Below, in pieces: positions 7,916 through 16,700 of a DNA stretch of 23,378 nucleotides; position 1 is the first letter of the stretch; the number at the start of each line of letters is the position of its first letter. A program made the translations under genes and the position numbers. Location: contig JBEKDK010000045.1 of NCBI GenBank assembly GCA_050014395.1, positions 1 to 23,378 of the forward strand, in the 5' to 3' direction. This DNA is from DASPOJ01 sp050014395. Its GTDB lineage: Bacteria > Acidobacteriota > Terriglobia > Acidiferrales > UBA7541. A model generated the notes under the pieces. That model had not been told where the DNA came from, made no database searches, and saw nothing but the letters and a program-made list of their open reading frames with translations.

Positions 7916-9321
7916 CACCGGCGACGAAAGTGCACGTGCTGGTGATCGACGACGACGCGAATACGCTGGCGTCGCTCTCGCGCGCGTTTCGATTGGCCGG
8001 CCATGAAGCCACGGTGTGCGACAGCGCGGCGCGCGCACTGGAATTGGTGCGCGGCGCGCGCTTCGATCTGATTTTTTCCGACGTCGTGATGCCCGGCAAG
8101 GACGGCCTTTCGCTGCTGGAAGATTTGAAGCGCGAAGGCATCGCCACTCCGGTAATTTTAATTTCCGGGCAAGCCAATATTGAAATGGCGGTGCGGGCCA
8201 CGCGATTGGGCGCGCTCGATTTTCTGGAAAAGCCGATCTCCACGGACAAGTTGCTGGTGACCGTGGAAAACGCGATGAAGCTTTCGCGTCTGGAAAATGA
8301 AAATCGCGAATTGCGCGGGCGTTTGGGCCGGCATGAAATCGTGTGGTCGGGCAAGGCGATGCAGCAATTGATGGCGCAGATCGAGCGCGTGGCAGCGAGT
8401 GAAACGCGCGTGGCGATTCTGGGCGAGACGGGCACGGGCAAGGAGCTTGTGGCGCGCACGCTGCACGATCGTAGTCCGCGGCGCGCCGGCCCCTTCATCA
8501 CGCTGAATTGCGCGGCGGTGCCTTCGGAGCTGATCGAATCCGAACTGTTTGGGCATGAGAAGGGATCGTTCACCGGCGCGGCGGGGCGGCACATCGGAAA
8601 ATTCGAGCAGGCCGCGGGCGGCACGCTGTTCCTGGACGAAATCGGGGACATGCCGCTGGCCATGCAGGCGAAGTTGCTGCGCGTGCTGGAAGAAGGGGTG
8701 ATTGAGCGCATCGGCGGCGATCGGCCGATCCGTGTGGATGTACGCGTGATTGTCGCTACGCATCGCGATCTTGAGGACGCTGTGCGGCGGAATGCGTTTC
8801 GCGCCGATTTGTTTCATCGCGTTTACGTTTTCCCGATTCAATTGCCGCCGCTGCGCGATCGGCGCGAGGATATTCCGGCGCTGGCGGCGCATTTTGCGAA
8901 GCAGGTAGCCGCGCAGAATGGCTGGAAGCCGAAGGCGCTCGATGCCGCGGCGCTCGATGGCTTGGCGCACTATCCCTGGCCGGGCAACGTGCGCGAGTTG
9001 CGCAATGTGATCGAGCGGCTGCTGCTGGTCGCCACGGCCGATCCGATCACCGCGGCCGACTTGGAACAAGCATTGCCGGGCGCCGGCTCCGTTTCCGCTG
9101 CGCCATCCGGTGCGCCGGCCGCGGCTGGAGCGCCGGCCTCGCGAGGAACTCTGGCCGAGCGCGTGGAAGCGTTCGAGCGCGCGCTGCTGATCGAAGAGTT
9201 GCGCCGCAACGACCATCACATGACCAAGACCGCGAAAGCGCTCGGCCTTGAGCGGAGCCACCTGTACAAGAAGTGCCAGCAGCTCGGCATTGACCTCCGC
9301 GCCCTCCGCGAATCCGAGTAG
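7912..9321 (+). CDS. Sigma-54-dependent NtrC-family response regulator
   Basis: A 469-residue activator. The receiver domain (about 7-120) has acidic residues VIDDD, phospho-acceptor D57 in FSDVVMPG and Lys107 in EKP. The AAA+ domain (about 142-375) has Walker A GETGTGKE at 171-178, the sigma-54 contact loop GSFTGA at 218-223 (Ser in place of the usual Ala in GAFTGA), Walker B GGTLFLDEIG around 237-245 and the RDRREDIP sensor region. After a Pro/Ala-rich linker a Fis-type helix-turn-helix closes the protein (about 425-465, KTAKALGLERSHLYKKCQQL). Its start overlaps the kinase stop (ATGA). It activates promoters with -24/-12 elements; none was found in this window. Confidence 0.95.
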   Translation: MTPATKVHVLVIDDDANTLASLSRAFRLAGHEATVCDSAARALELVRGARFDLIFSDVVMPGKDGLSLLEDLKREGIATPVILISGQANIEMAVRATRLGALDFLEKPISTDKLLVTVENAMKLSRLENENRELRGRLGRHEIVWSGKAMQQLMAQIERVAASETRVAILGETGTGKELVARTLHDRSPRRAGPFITLNCAAVPSELIESELFGHEKGSFTGAAGRHIGKFEQAAGGTLFLDEIGDMPLAMQAKLLRVLEEGVIERIGGDRPIRVDVRVIVATHRDLEDAVRRNAFRADLFHRVYVFPIQLPPLRDRREDIPALAAHFAKQVAAQNGWKPKALDAAALDGLAHYPWPGNVRELRNVIERLLLVATADPITAADLEQALPGAGSVSAAPSGAPAAAGAPASRGTLAERVEAFERALLIEELRRNDHHMTKTAKALGLERSHLYKKCQQLGIDLRALRESE

Positions 9322-9342
9322 CAAAACCGAAAGCAAATCCTT

Positions 9343-9461
9343 CCCGCCACGGCGGGCAGGCGTCTCTTGCCACAGCGACCTCGCTCGGAGTGCACCAGCC
9401 ACCGGCGAACAGAAAAGCCCGGAGAAAAAGTGCGAAGGCGCACAGGCAGGAGTGCCTGTGC
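9343..9461. repeat. REP-like palindromes downstream of the response regulator
   Basis: Two short dyads stand in this stretch: CCCGCC-AC-GGCGGG (9343-9356) and GCACAGGCA-GGAG-TGCCTGTGC (9440-9461). Neither has a T tract, so neither is a clear terminator. The full gap 9322-10228 (about 900 bases) holds only repeats: these, the terminal-repeat element at 9611-9866, a dyad at 9897-9917 and a palindrome at 10084-10097. No believable gene was found there. Confidence 0.6.
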
Positions 9462-9610
9462 CACTAAAACCGGTGAGCGGCGGCGCTCTCCCGGGCTCCC
9501 TTTGCGATCGGCACGATTGCGAGACAAGCGGACGAAACGGATCTCTCCTCGCTCGCTGCGGTAACCTCACTCGGGACGGCGACGCCTGCCTGCCGGCAGA
9601 AATGCGCCCG

Positions 9611-9866
9611 CCGCCAGTTGCAACTAGAGTTGCAACTGGACCCCCCCCCATTTTTTTGGAAGTGTTGATTCTAGGAAGCTTAAAGTCGAAATTTGCGGAA
9701 GTGTTGATTATAGGAGACTTCAAGTGACCGCTAATGAGCGAGATACAAAATGCGCGCAAATTCTTGGAACTGTTGATTTCAAAGGGAGTTAGGCTCGACA
9801 TAAGTCCTCTATAATCAACACTTCTGAGAAATGTTGCTAGTTGCAACTGAGTGTTGCAACTGGCGG
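9611..9866. mobile_element. 256-bp MITE-like element with 14-bp terminal inverted repeats
   Basis: Both ends carry the perfect 14-bp inverted repeat CCGCCAGTTGCAAC (9611-9624 and, inverted, 9853-9866). Each end is itself a hairpin built on GTTGCAAC: on the left, 12-bp arms with a 2-base spacer (9614-9639), on the right, 9-bp arms around TGAGT (9839-9861). The interior is AT-rich compared with the flanks, with no gene. A run of nine C then seven T follows the left hairpin. No clear target duplication was seen. The layout fits a small non-autonomous transposable element, but a regulatory or replication-type array is also possible. Confidence 0.55.
9658..9825. repeat. Three direct and one inverted copy of a GAAGTGTTGATT repeat inside the element
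   Basis: Copies begin at 9658 (GGAAGTGTTGATTCTAGG), 9697 (GGAAGTGTTGATTATAGG) and, more diverged, 9767 (GGAACTGTTGATTTCAAA). A fourth lies inverted at 9802-9825 (reverse complement AGAAGTGTTGATTATAGAGG). The copies at 9697 and 9802 share AGTGTTGATTATAG exactly and could pair as a long stem. Spacing is uneven (39, 70 and about 35 bases). They look like protein-binding or structural repeats rather than coding sequence. Confidence 0.6.
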
Positions 9867-9896
9867 TGCGGGAAGGGCAGCGGCTGCAAGCAAGGC

Positions 9897-9917
9897 GGGC
9901 AGAGGCAAGCTCTGCCC
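9897..9917. repeat. REP-like hairpin
   Basis: GGGCAGAG-GCAAG-CTCTGCCC is a perfect 8-bp stem with a 5-base loop, followed by CCTACAG. It belongs with the other intergenic palindromes of this window. Confidence 0.55.
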
Positions 9918-10083
9918 CTACAGGCGGAAAGTTCTCACAGCGCGCGAGCGGCGCGCGACGGCGCGTAGGCGAGAGAGTGTGTCCCGACCAAAAGCGCCGG
10001 GATGCGGGAGCGGCGGAAATGCAACTGCGATTCATATGACATGTTAGCACGCAGAGTACTACTACGTCAACTTATTTGTATGG

Positions 10084-10097
10084 TGTATTCGAATACA
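10084..10097. promoter_or_regulatory. Perfect 14-bp AT-rich palindrome, possible operator
   Basis: TGTATTCGAATACA is a perfect palindrome in an AT-rich patch between repeats and the 3' end of the gene at 10229-10987. It resembles a dimeric repressor site, but no gene starts within 100 bases on either strand, so its role is open. Confidence 0.3.
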
Positions 10098-10228
10098 ATG
10101 GGTAAAAAAGTGCCGGCCTTATCTCGGCTGGTGGGAAATCTATTGCGCGCTCCCAGATCGGATGACATTGAGGGGCCGGCAAGGGTTAAGTCGGCCTTCG
10201 GTGCTCGCATGAGCTGGCTACGACTGCT

Positions 10229-10987
10229 TCATTTGCCGCATGGGGCCAGCGCTACAATTTCGGGAAGGCGTTCCTTAATGTCCGCGACGAGTTCACCCGA
10301 AAGGAACGGTCCCCATTTAGCGGTGTTCGGGGTTGGGGGATCGGTCGGTTGGTCAGGGGGATAGATACGGCCGTTAGCCACAGGAATGGTTTCGGAATTG
10401 TTGGCGAAGAAGGCGAAGCTGGGATTCTGAGCATTGCGGCGCAGCACGAGCAGATAGGATTGGTTGGGCTTGAAGGGAATCTGGCCCATGTATTGGGCTC
10501 GAAGAAGCTCGCCATCGTCCATCAATTCTCCGCCGAAGCGTATCACGGCAATCTGTTGGCCCACGCTTGCATCCGGAGACGACTTGAGGCTGTCCGTCAC
10601 CAGGAATTGATACAGGGTGAAAATCATGTCTTTCTTGGTGGAGAGAATGCTTTGGGCGCTCAATTCGCGCGCGACTACAATTGTGGCGGCGCCGCAGTAG
10701 CGATAATGAAACACTTGCTCATCCTCGGTCTTGAACGGTGGTTCGGGAAGAATGTGTTCGGGAATCGTCCCGACGATATATCCGCGGGCACCGTCGGGAA
10801 AAGTGTCAGAAGAATGGAGATTGGACGAGTGGCCGAGGTTACCGCCGGCCGCGAGGTCGCTGTATTCCGCTTCCGCGGCGCGCATGTCCTGGGGAGAGAG
10901 GCTTACCGTTTGCGCGTAAAGCCCGAGAGCGGCGCCACCGACGACTGCGGCGGCAATGAGGAAGGCGAGTTTGTTGAAGCGTCTCAT
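10229..10987 (-). CDS. Exported protein of unknown function, 252 aa
   Basis: The ATG at 10987 opens a 252-residue protein with a signal peptide or membrane anchor at residues 1-26 (basic MRRFNK, then a hydrophobic core, then GLYAQ). The mature part includes PDGARGYIVGTIPEH, an FHYRYCGAATIVVARELSAQ segment and a FKPNQSYLLVLRR strand, which suggests a beta-rich secreted domain; only one Cys pair is possible. No family is recognised. The ribosome binding site is weak (AAGGTAA). It stands alone; the nearest neighbours are a repeat region downstream and a repeat-bearing gap upstream. A TATAAG hexamer at 11075-11080 on the minus strand is a possible -10 box. Confidence 0.75.
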   Translation of the reverse strand: MRRFNKLAFLIAAAVVGGAALGLYAQTVSLSPQDMRAAEAEYSDLAAGGNLGHSSNLHSSDTFPDGARGYIVGTIPEHILPEPPFKTEDEQVFHYRYCGAATIVVARELSAQSILSTKKDMIFTLYQFLVTDSLKSSPDASVGQQIAVIRFGGELMDDGELLRAQYMGQIPFKPNQSYLLVLRRNAQNPSFAFFANNSETIPVANGRIYPPDQPTDPPTPNTAKWGPFLSGELVADIKERLPEIVALAPCGK

Positions 10988-11444
10988 TGTTATTTACCTT
11001 ACATCACGCCCGGGGAGGACATGCGAGGGGCGAGTATGGGCGCCCGGCGGTACTCTCCGGGTAATTCTAGGAGTCTTATACACCTTTTGACGGGAGCGAT
11101 CACCAAAACAAAGTGCATTGTGCGTAGGAGAGAGCGATTTCAGATTTGAAATTTGAGATTTCAGACGGGGAGTCGCGCGCGGGTGGGGAGCTCGCGGCGA
11201 GAGTTGGGCGAAACAGGGAAGAGCGGAGAGGCTGAGAAGAACGGGAAGACGGATTTAACACAGAGGGCGCAGAGAGCACGGAGAGTTGCGGAGACAGGCG
11301 ACGGAGAGATCTCCGCCACGGCGGACCTTCGGCCTGGGGCGGTCAGGCGGAGAAGGCAACGGCAAGATGGAGGCCTGAAGGCCTCCGCTACGAAGTGCTA
11401 CGGCTTGCCACGGTCGGCCGGAAGATTTTGGGTGACCGCGTTTG
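10988..11444. other. Gene-free gap with one GTAGCG-type palindrome and low-complexity purine stretches
   Basis: This 457-base gap has no supported gene. The only clear structure is the perfect palindrome GGAGGCCT-GA-AGGCCTCC at 11369-11386, followed by GCTAC, an inverted relative of the copy at 1956. It lies about 60 bases beyond the stop of the VWA gene and might help end its transcript. Near 11258-11300 a degenerate CACAGAG/GCAGAGAG purine repeat occurs, and TCCGCCACGGCGGA forms another small dyad. Confidence 0.5.
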
Positions 11445-13751
11445 CTAACGCGCGGGAGGCGCGCTTGGAGGTGGCGTGCCAGCCGGTGGCGACGACGGAG
11501 ACGGCGCGGGCGTTGCGGCTGGCGTCGAGGTCGGTGCGACGGCGGGTGCGGCGGGGCGCAACGCGAAGTAGTTGCGGGCGAAAGCCGCCTGTTGGGTGCC
11601 GGGTTCGACGGCGACGGCTTGCAACGTATAACGGCCGGCGGCGATGCTGCCCAAGGGCAGGCTGATGCGGAAGGATGCGGCGCCGGTTTTGGAGTCGATT
11701 TCGGAGGGCTCGACCATCGGTGTCTGATTCACGCGAGCGCCGTTGCGGAAGAGGACGAGGCCGGCGCGCAAACTATTTGGATCGGATTTGGCGGGCGGAT
11801 AGGCCTGGAAGAAAACGTACATCGATTGGTCGCCGGTGAAGACGCGGGTGACGCTGGGGACGATGCGCTGGCCTTCAACGTCAAGCGGGGAAGATTGCAG
11901 GTGCGCGTCCGCGGCGAGGGCTTGGGTTTTTACTTCCGAAGTTTTCTGCACGGTTTCGAGCTGGCTGGAGAGCAGCACGGAACTCAATTGCAATTTATCG
12001 GGCTGCGGCGCGGGGAGGGAAATATTTTCCTCGAACGTGCCGATGCGGCCGGACTCATTTTCGCGCGCCAAGAATTTCAGCGTGTAATTGCCGGGGGCCA
12101 GGACGAAGCCGCCTTGATAGAGCAGCGCCTGCTGCTGCACTTGGGCGAAGCGCGCGGTATCGAGCTGCACGGTAATGGTGTCACGCAAGGCAGCGACGGC
12201 GCGCGTGGTGTTGACGACGCGAATTTCGGCGGCGAAATCGAAAGCGGTTTGGCGGCGTCCGCTTTTTTGCGCCCATTGCAAGGCGCTAGAGGCCAGCTTG
12301 GCGGCGATGGGGACGAAATACTGCGTGTCATTCAGGCGGAAGGCGGCGGTTTCGACGGCGACGGGCAGCTCGACTTCGGGCGTTTCGGAACTCATGGCCT
12401 CTTCGAGCTGGCGTTCGCGATCTTCGGTGGTGTACACGCCGAAATCTTTCGGCGCGTAATAGCCTTCGCGATAGTGGATGTGCGCGCCAGCCGGCAAATT
12501 TTCAACGCTGACTTTTACGTTGCGCCAGCGGCCATCGCGAACGCCGTCGGTGCTGTAGTAGCCGACGAGATAGTAGCCGGTGCCATCGTCCTGCACGGAT
12601 TTGAAGGCTTCGCCGAAATCGCCGAGATCGAAGAAGGAGCGGCCGCCGGTGTCGCTGGCGAGCGTGGCCAAAGTTTCGCGGGAATCCTCGCGCGATTGCG
12701 TCTGGGTGTAAACGGCGTTGCCGGTGAACATCGACGTGCCGGACGCGGCTCCGCTGGTGGCATCGCCGCCGGGAATTTCGGCGAGCAGGCCGCGCGCGTC
12801 GACGGTGTAGATGGAAACGTTGGAGCGATTGGCGGCGTCTGTGGCGGCGCGGAGCTGCGAACGATTTTCTTCGCCGGTCTGCGTGATGCCGCCGGTGAAG
12901 TGCACGACGGATTTGCGGCCGGGGATGTCCGCCAGAATGTCGGCGACGGCTTCGATGGCAGCGAGCTTGCGATCGGTGTTGAAAATGTTGAACTCGGTAT
13001 TGTCGGCGGTGAAGGCGGCGTCGGTGTCCTCCGTGGAGGTGAAATCGGTGGGCTGGGCGGCGGCGTCGGCGAAGGCGGCGAGCTGCGATTCGGCGCCGGG
13101 CTTGAGGGCGGCGAGAGCGCGCTCGAGGAAGGATTTGTCGTTGGTGAGATCGGCGATCACTTCCAATTGATTGCCGAAGACGACGATGCCGACGAGATCG
13201 GCCGGGCTCATTTGCGTGCGCACGAATTTATCGGAGGCGGCGATGGGGCGCAGAAGCTGATCGGGCTCGAGCGAACTCATATCAAAGAAAAGCACGGTGA
13301 GGCGGCGATCTTTCACTTGCTGCTGCAACTGCGCGGGCGGGGCGATGGCGCCGAGGGCGATGGTGATCGGCGATTGGTCCGCGGCGGCGGCGGTTTCGAT
13401 GCGCTCGACGTCGAAATACTCGAACGTGGAAACTTTTTGCTGCTTACCGTCTTCGCTGACGTGAAATTGGGCTTGCGTCAAACCCTTCACGGGTTTGCCG
13501 TCGCGATCGACCACTTGCACGTCGATTTGCACGAGATCCACCGTGGCGCGGATCACGTTTTTGCTCTGAGCGAGCGAGCGGACGATTGGCGGCGGAGGCT
13601 GCTGGCTGGCGTTGATCGGAGCTTGCGGCGGAGGCTGCGCGGGCGTGGCGGCCGGCGATTGGGAATTTTGCGCGCCGAGAGTGATCGCGGCAGCGGCGGC
13701 GAGGGCCAGCGCGGCGAATATTGCGGAGAATTTGCGTCGTGGTATTCGCAT
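11445..13751 (-). CDS. Secreted VWFA-domain protein of the acidobacterial type
   Basis: A 768-residue exported protein. Signal peptide about 1-27 (MRIPRRKFSA, hydrophobic core, LGAQ). After a Pro/Gln-rich linker comes IRATVDLVQIDVQVVDRDGK (69-86) and a DGK-type beta domain, characteristic of the acidobacterial VWFA-related family, then a von Willebrand A domain (about 150-400) whose metal site reads DMSS at 157-160 in place of DxSxS. The rest is beta-rich with a Pro/Ala/Ser tail. ATG 13751 overlaps the TonB receptor stop (TGATG), so translation is probably coupled; longer in-frame openings upstream lie inside the receptor gene and are rejected. It likely acts in the periplasm or cell surface in protein binding. 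Confidence 0.88.
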   Translation of the reverse strand: MRIPRRKFSAIFAALALAAAAAITLGAQNSQSPAATPAQPPPQAPINASQQPPPPIVRSLAQSKNVIRATVDLVQIDVQVVDRDGKPVKGLTQAQFHVSEDGKQQKVSTFEYFDVERIETAAAADQSPITIALGAIAPPAQLQQQVKDRRLTVLFFDMSSLEPDQLLRPIAASDKFVRTQMSPADLVGIVVFGNQLEVIADLTNDKSFLERALAALKPGAESQLAAFADAAAQPTDFTSTEDTDAAFTADNTEFNIFNTDRKLAAIEAVADILADIPGRKSVVHFTGGITQTGEENRSQLRAATDAANRSNVSIYTVDARGLLAEIPGGDATSGAASGTSMFTGNAVYTQTQSREDSRETLATLASDTGGRSFFDLGDFGEAFKSVQDDGTGYYLVGYYSTDGVRDGRWRNVKVSVENLPAGAHIHYREGYYAPKDFGVYTTEDRERQLEEAMSSETPEVELPVAVETAAFRLNDTQYFVPIAAKLASSALQWAQKSGRRQTAFDFAAEIRVVNTTRAVAALRDTITVQLDTARFAQVQQQALLYQGGFVLAPGNYTLKFLARENESGRIGTFEENISLPAPQPDKLQLSSVLLSSQLETVQKTSEVKTQALAADAHLQSSPLDVEGQRIVPSVTRVFTGDQSMYVFFQAYPPAKSDPNSLRAGLVLFRNGARVNQTPMVEPSEIDSKTGAASFRISLPLGSIAAGRYTLQAVAVEPGTQQAAFARNYFALRPAAPAVAPTSTPAATPAPSPSSPPAGTPPPSAPPAR

Positions 13752-16700
13752 CAGAAATTCAGCCTCGCGGTGAAATTCATAGTGCGCATGGCGCCGGCGC
13801 TGAGCACGCGGCCAAACGTCGAGGAGTTCACGACGGTTGAAAGGCCGGAGAAGGTTGGCGTGTTCGTAAGGTTGGTGACGTTCCACGCGAGATCGATACG
13901 GCGCAGGCCGTCCTTTCCGTATTGGATGCCGCGATTCACGCTGAAATTTGTGGTGAAGCCACCGGGGCCGATGATGGTGTTGCGCGGGGCGTCGCCGATG
14001 CAGGCGCCGGTGGGCGCGGCGAAGGCCGCGGTGTTGAACCAATCGGTGAGCGTGCGCTGGCTTGCCGGCAGCGCGGAATCGGCCAGTTGATTGGCGCGCT
14101 CGGAAAAATCGCCGGGCAAGATTTCGCACGCGGGATCGTTGACGCGCGCGGTGTAGGGCGTGCCGGTCTGCGCGCTGACGCTGCCGGAGACGCGCCAATC
14201 GCCGAAGGCACGGCGCTTCCAGCCGCGCGTGAAGTAAGGCTCGCGATCGCCGAAGGGCAGCGCGTAGGAATAATTCAGGCGAAAGAGATTGCGGACGTCG
14301 AAGGAAGAAAGTCCGCGCTCGGCTTCGAAATTGTTGATGTCCTGCACGATCACTTGCTGGCCGCCGCCGATGGTGCTGGCGTTGTCGATGGATTTTCCGT
14401 AGGTGTAGGTGCCGTTGATCATCAGGCCGTGGGTCATGCGTTTTTGCACGCGGACTTGCAGCGCGTTGTAGATGGAATTGGCGCCGTCGGTGTCATAGGT
14501 GAAGCCCTGCGCGTTGGCGATCGAGGTGCTTTGGCCGGCCGTGCCGAGATTCAAATTTGTGGCGCCGGAAAGCCCGAGGAGCATATCGAGGTCGGTGCCC
14601 TTCGTGCCGGTGTAGGTGAGCACGAGCGAAGTGTTGGTGGTCATCTGGCGCTCGACGCTGAGCGTCCAGATTTGCGCGTAGCCGACTTTGTAATTCGGAT
14701 TCACGGCGATGGTGTTGGGGACGACGCTGCTGGATTGCGTGGGGAAGCCGTCGGCGAGCGTGAGCGCGGTGGTGGCGCTGGCTTCGAGCGTTTGCGCGAA
14801 TGCGAACGGCGGCTGATTGGCCATTTCCGCGCCGAGTTGGTGGTAGATGGATTCGTTGTAGAAAAGGCCGTAGCCGGCGCGCACGGTGGTGCCGTGCTTG
14901 CCGGCGAGCCACTTATTGGTTGGGCGCCAGGCGAGACCGACGCGCGGCGAAAAATGATCGTATTGGCCGCGGACGAGTGAGTCCGGGAACGCGCCGTGGA
15001 ATGGGCCGGTCTGGCCGGGCAGAACCAGGGCGACTTCGGTGAAATTCGAGTTCACGTCGAGATCGGCGATGTGGTTGTAGAGTTCGTCGGGCGGCGTGAA
15101 GGCTTCGTAGCGCAGACCGTAAAGGAACGTGAGATGCGCGTTGACGCGAAAATCGTCCTGCGCGTAACCGATGAAGGCCCAGTTGCGGAAATAGACCGAG
15201 GGAGTGCCGTAACGAATGCTGGTGGCTTGCGGCAGGCCGAGAAGAAAATCGGCGAAGTCGTAGCCGGTGCCGGCGACTTGCTGGCCGCTGCCGCTGAGCT
15301 GCGCGGTGAGCAGGCCATCGAAAGTGAAAGCGCCGTTGGGCGTGGGATCGGACAGGGAATTGGAATCCACGCGGCGCATTTCGTAGCCGATGGTGACAGT
15401 GTGCTTGGACTTCAAGACCTGAAGGCTATTCACGAAGCGCCAGGTTTGGCTGCGTTGCAGCGACGGCGAGGGCGTGCTGATGCCGGTGAAATTTGTGAAG
15501 CCGATCGCGGGCAAGCCGTAGAAAAGCGGCGTGGTGGAAATGCCGGTGATGCCGAGCGTAGCGGCTGCGTCGTCGGCGTTGGAGAAAAGGTTCAGCGTCT
15601 GCGAGCGGCTGCGCGTGAAATAAAGATTCGACGAGTTGATTAGCGACTTGGTCCAATTTTGCGTCAGGCCGATCTGCGCGCTTTGGCCGAGCGTGTCTTG
15701 ATTGGCCTCGAGCGACGGAAAATCGTTGAATGAGTGCGAATGCGTGTCGCTGAGGCTGTAGGTGGCCAGCGCGCTGAGCTTCTTCGAGATTGTGTGGTTC
15801 ACGCGGGCGTTGAAGCGCTCGGTGGCCGAGGGCACCAGCGTTTGAAATTCAAAATTGTCTGTGAGGCCGGGCAAATTGGCTTGCGGCACGTACTGCAGCA
15901 AGGCTGTGGCGATGGGATTGATCAGGCTCGCGCCTGTCGCCGGGCTGACAAGCTGGCTGCCTAGCGACATTCCCGCCGGGCATCCGGTGACCGCGTTGAG
16001 CGTGGGGCAGAAAAGCTGCGCCGCGGTGGCGCTGCCCGTGCTGCTTGTGGCGACGTCGCTGAAATTGCCGCCGCGCTCGGCCATTGTCGGCACGGTTGAG
16101 AATTGATTCAGCGTCGAGCGCTGCCAGTTGGATTCAAAATTTATGTAGAAAAATGTTTTGTCGCGGCCGTTGTAAACGTGCGGGATCACCAGCGGGCCGC
16201 CGATGTTGCCGCCGAACTGCTCTTGCCACGAAGGCAGCTTCGAAGTCTCGATGCCGGTGAGCGCATAGGGGCGCGCGTTGAAGGCTGAGCTGCCGAACGT
16301 ATCGTAAAAGCTGTAGTGCATGCGATTGATGCGTTGCCGCAAAACGCGCTGCACGCCCCAGAGACCGCCGACTCCTTGCGCGCCGCCACGCGCGCCCGGA
16401 CCACCGCGGCCGCCGCCTCCGCCCCCACTTCCGCGCCCCCCGCCGCCACCGAAACCTCCACCACCACCACCACCGAATCCTCCGCCGCCGGGACCGCCTC
16501 CCCCCGGGCCACCACCACCCGGACCGCCGAAGCCACCCGCGCCGCCTTGTCCGCCTGCGCCGCCGAACGCGCCTTGTCCCGATGCGTCGCCCATTCCACC
16601 GGGCGCGCCGGTGTCCGCGCCGTTTCCGCCGAAGTCGCCTTGCCCCGCGCCGAACATGCCGGGACCCGTGGATCCCATACCGACCGTGCCGGTCATCAGG

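Noticed and set aside
9322..9610. Sigma-54 type -24/-12 site (GGCAC near 9513)
   Set aside because: The spacing between GG and the downstream GC is too short for a sigma-54 promoter.
9614..9657. Hairpin followed by nine C and seven T as an intrinsic terminator
   Set aside because: The T run starts 11 bases after the stem, too far for a normal terminator, and the hairpin is one end of the inverted-repeat element.
8158..10050. 630-codon frame on the minus strand opposite the response regulator
   Set aside because: It crosses the response regulator in antisense and runs into the repeat region; high Arg/Ala content and no domain. The plus strand has full NtrC motifs.
10002..10364. 120-codon plus-strand frame around 10100, near the TGTATTCGAATACA palindrome
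   Set aside because: It overlaps the 3' end of the minus-strand gene, lacks a ribosome binding site and shows no protein-like pattern.
11442..14090. 882-codon frame on the plus strand opposite the VWA gene
   Set aside because: It is the mirror of the VWA gene and receptor end, with Gly/Glu/Ala-biased composition, and no recognisable domain; the minus strand carries signal peptide, VWA and barrel motifs.
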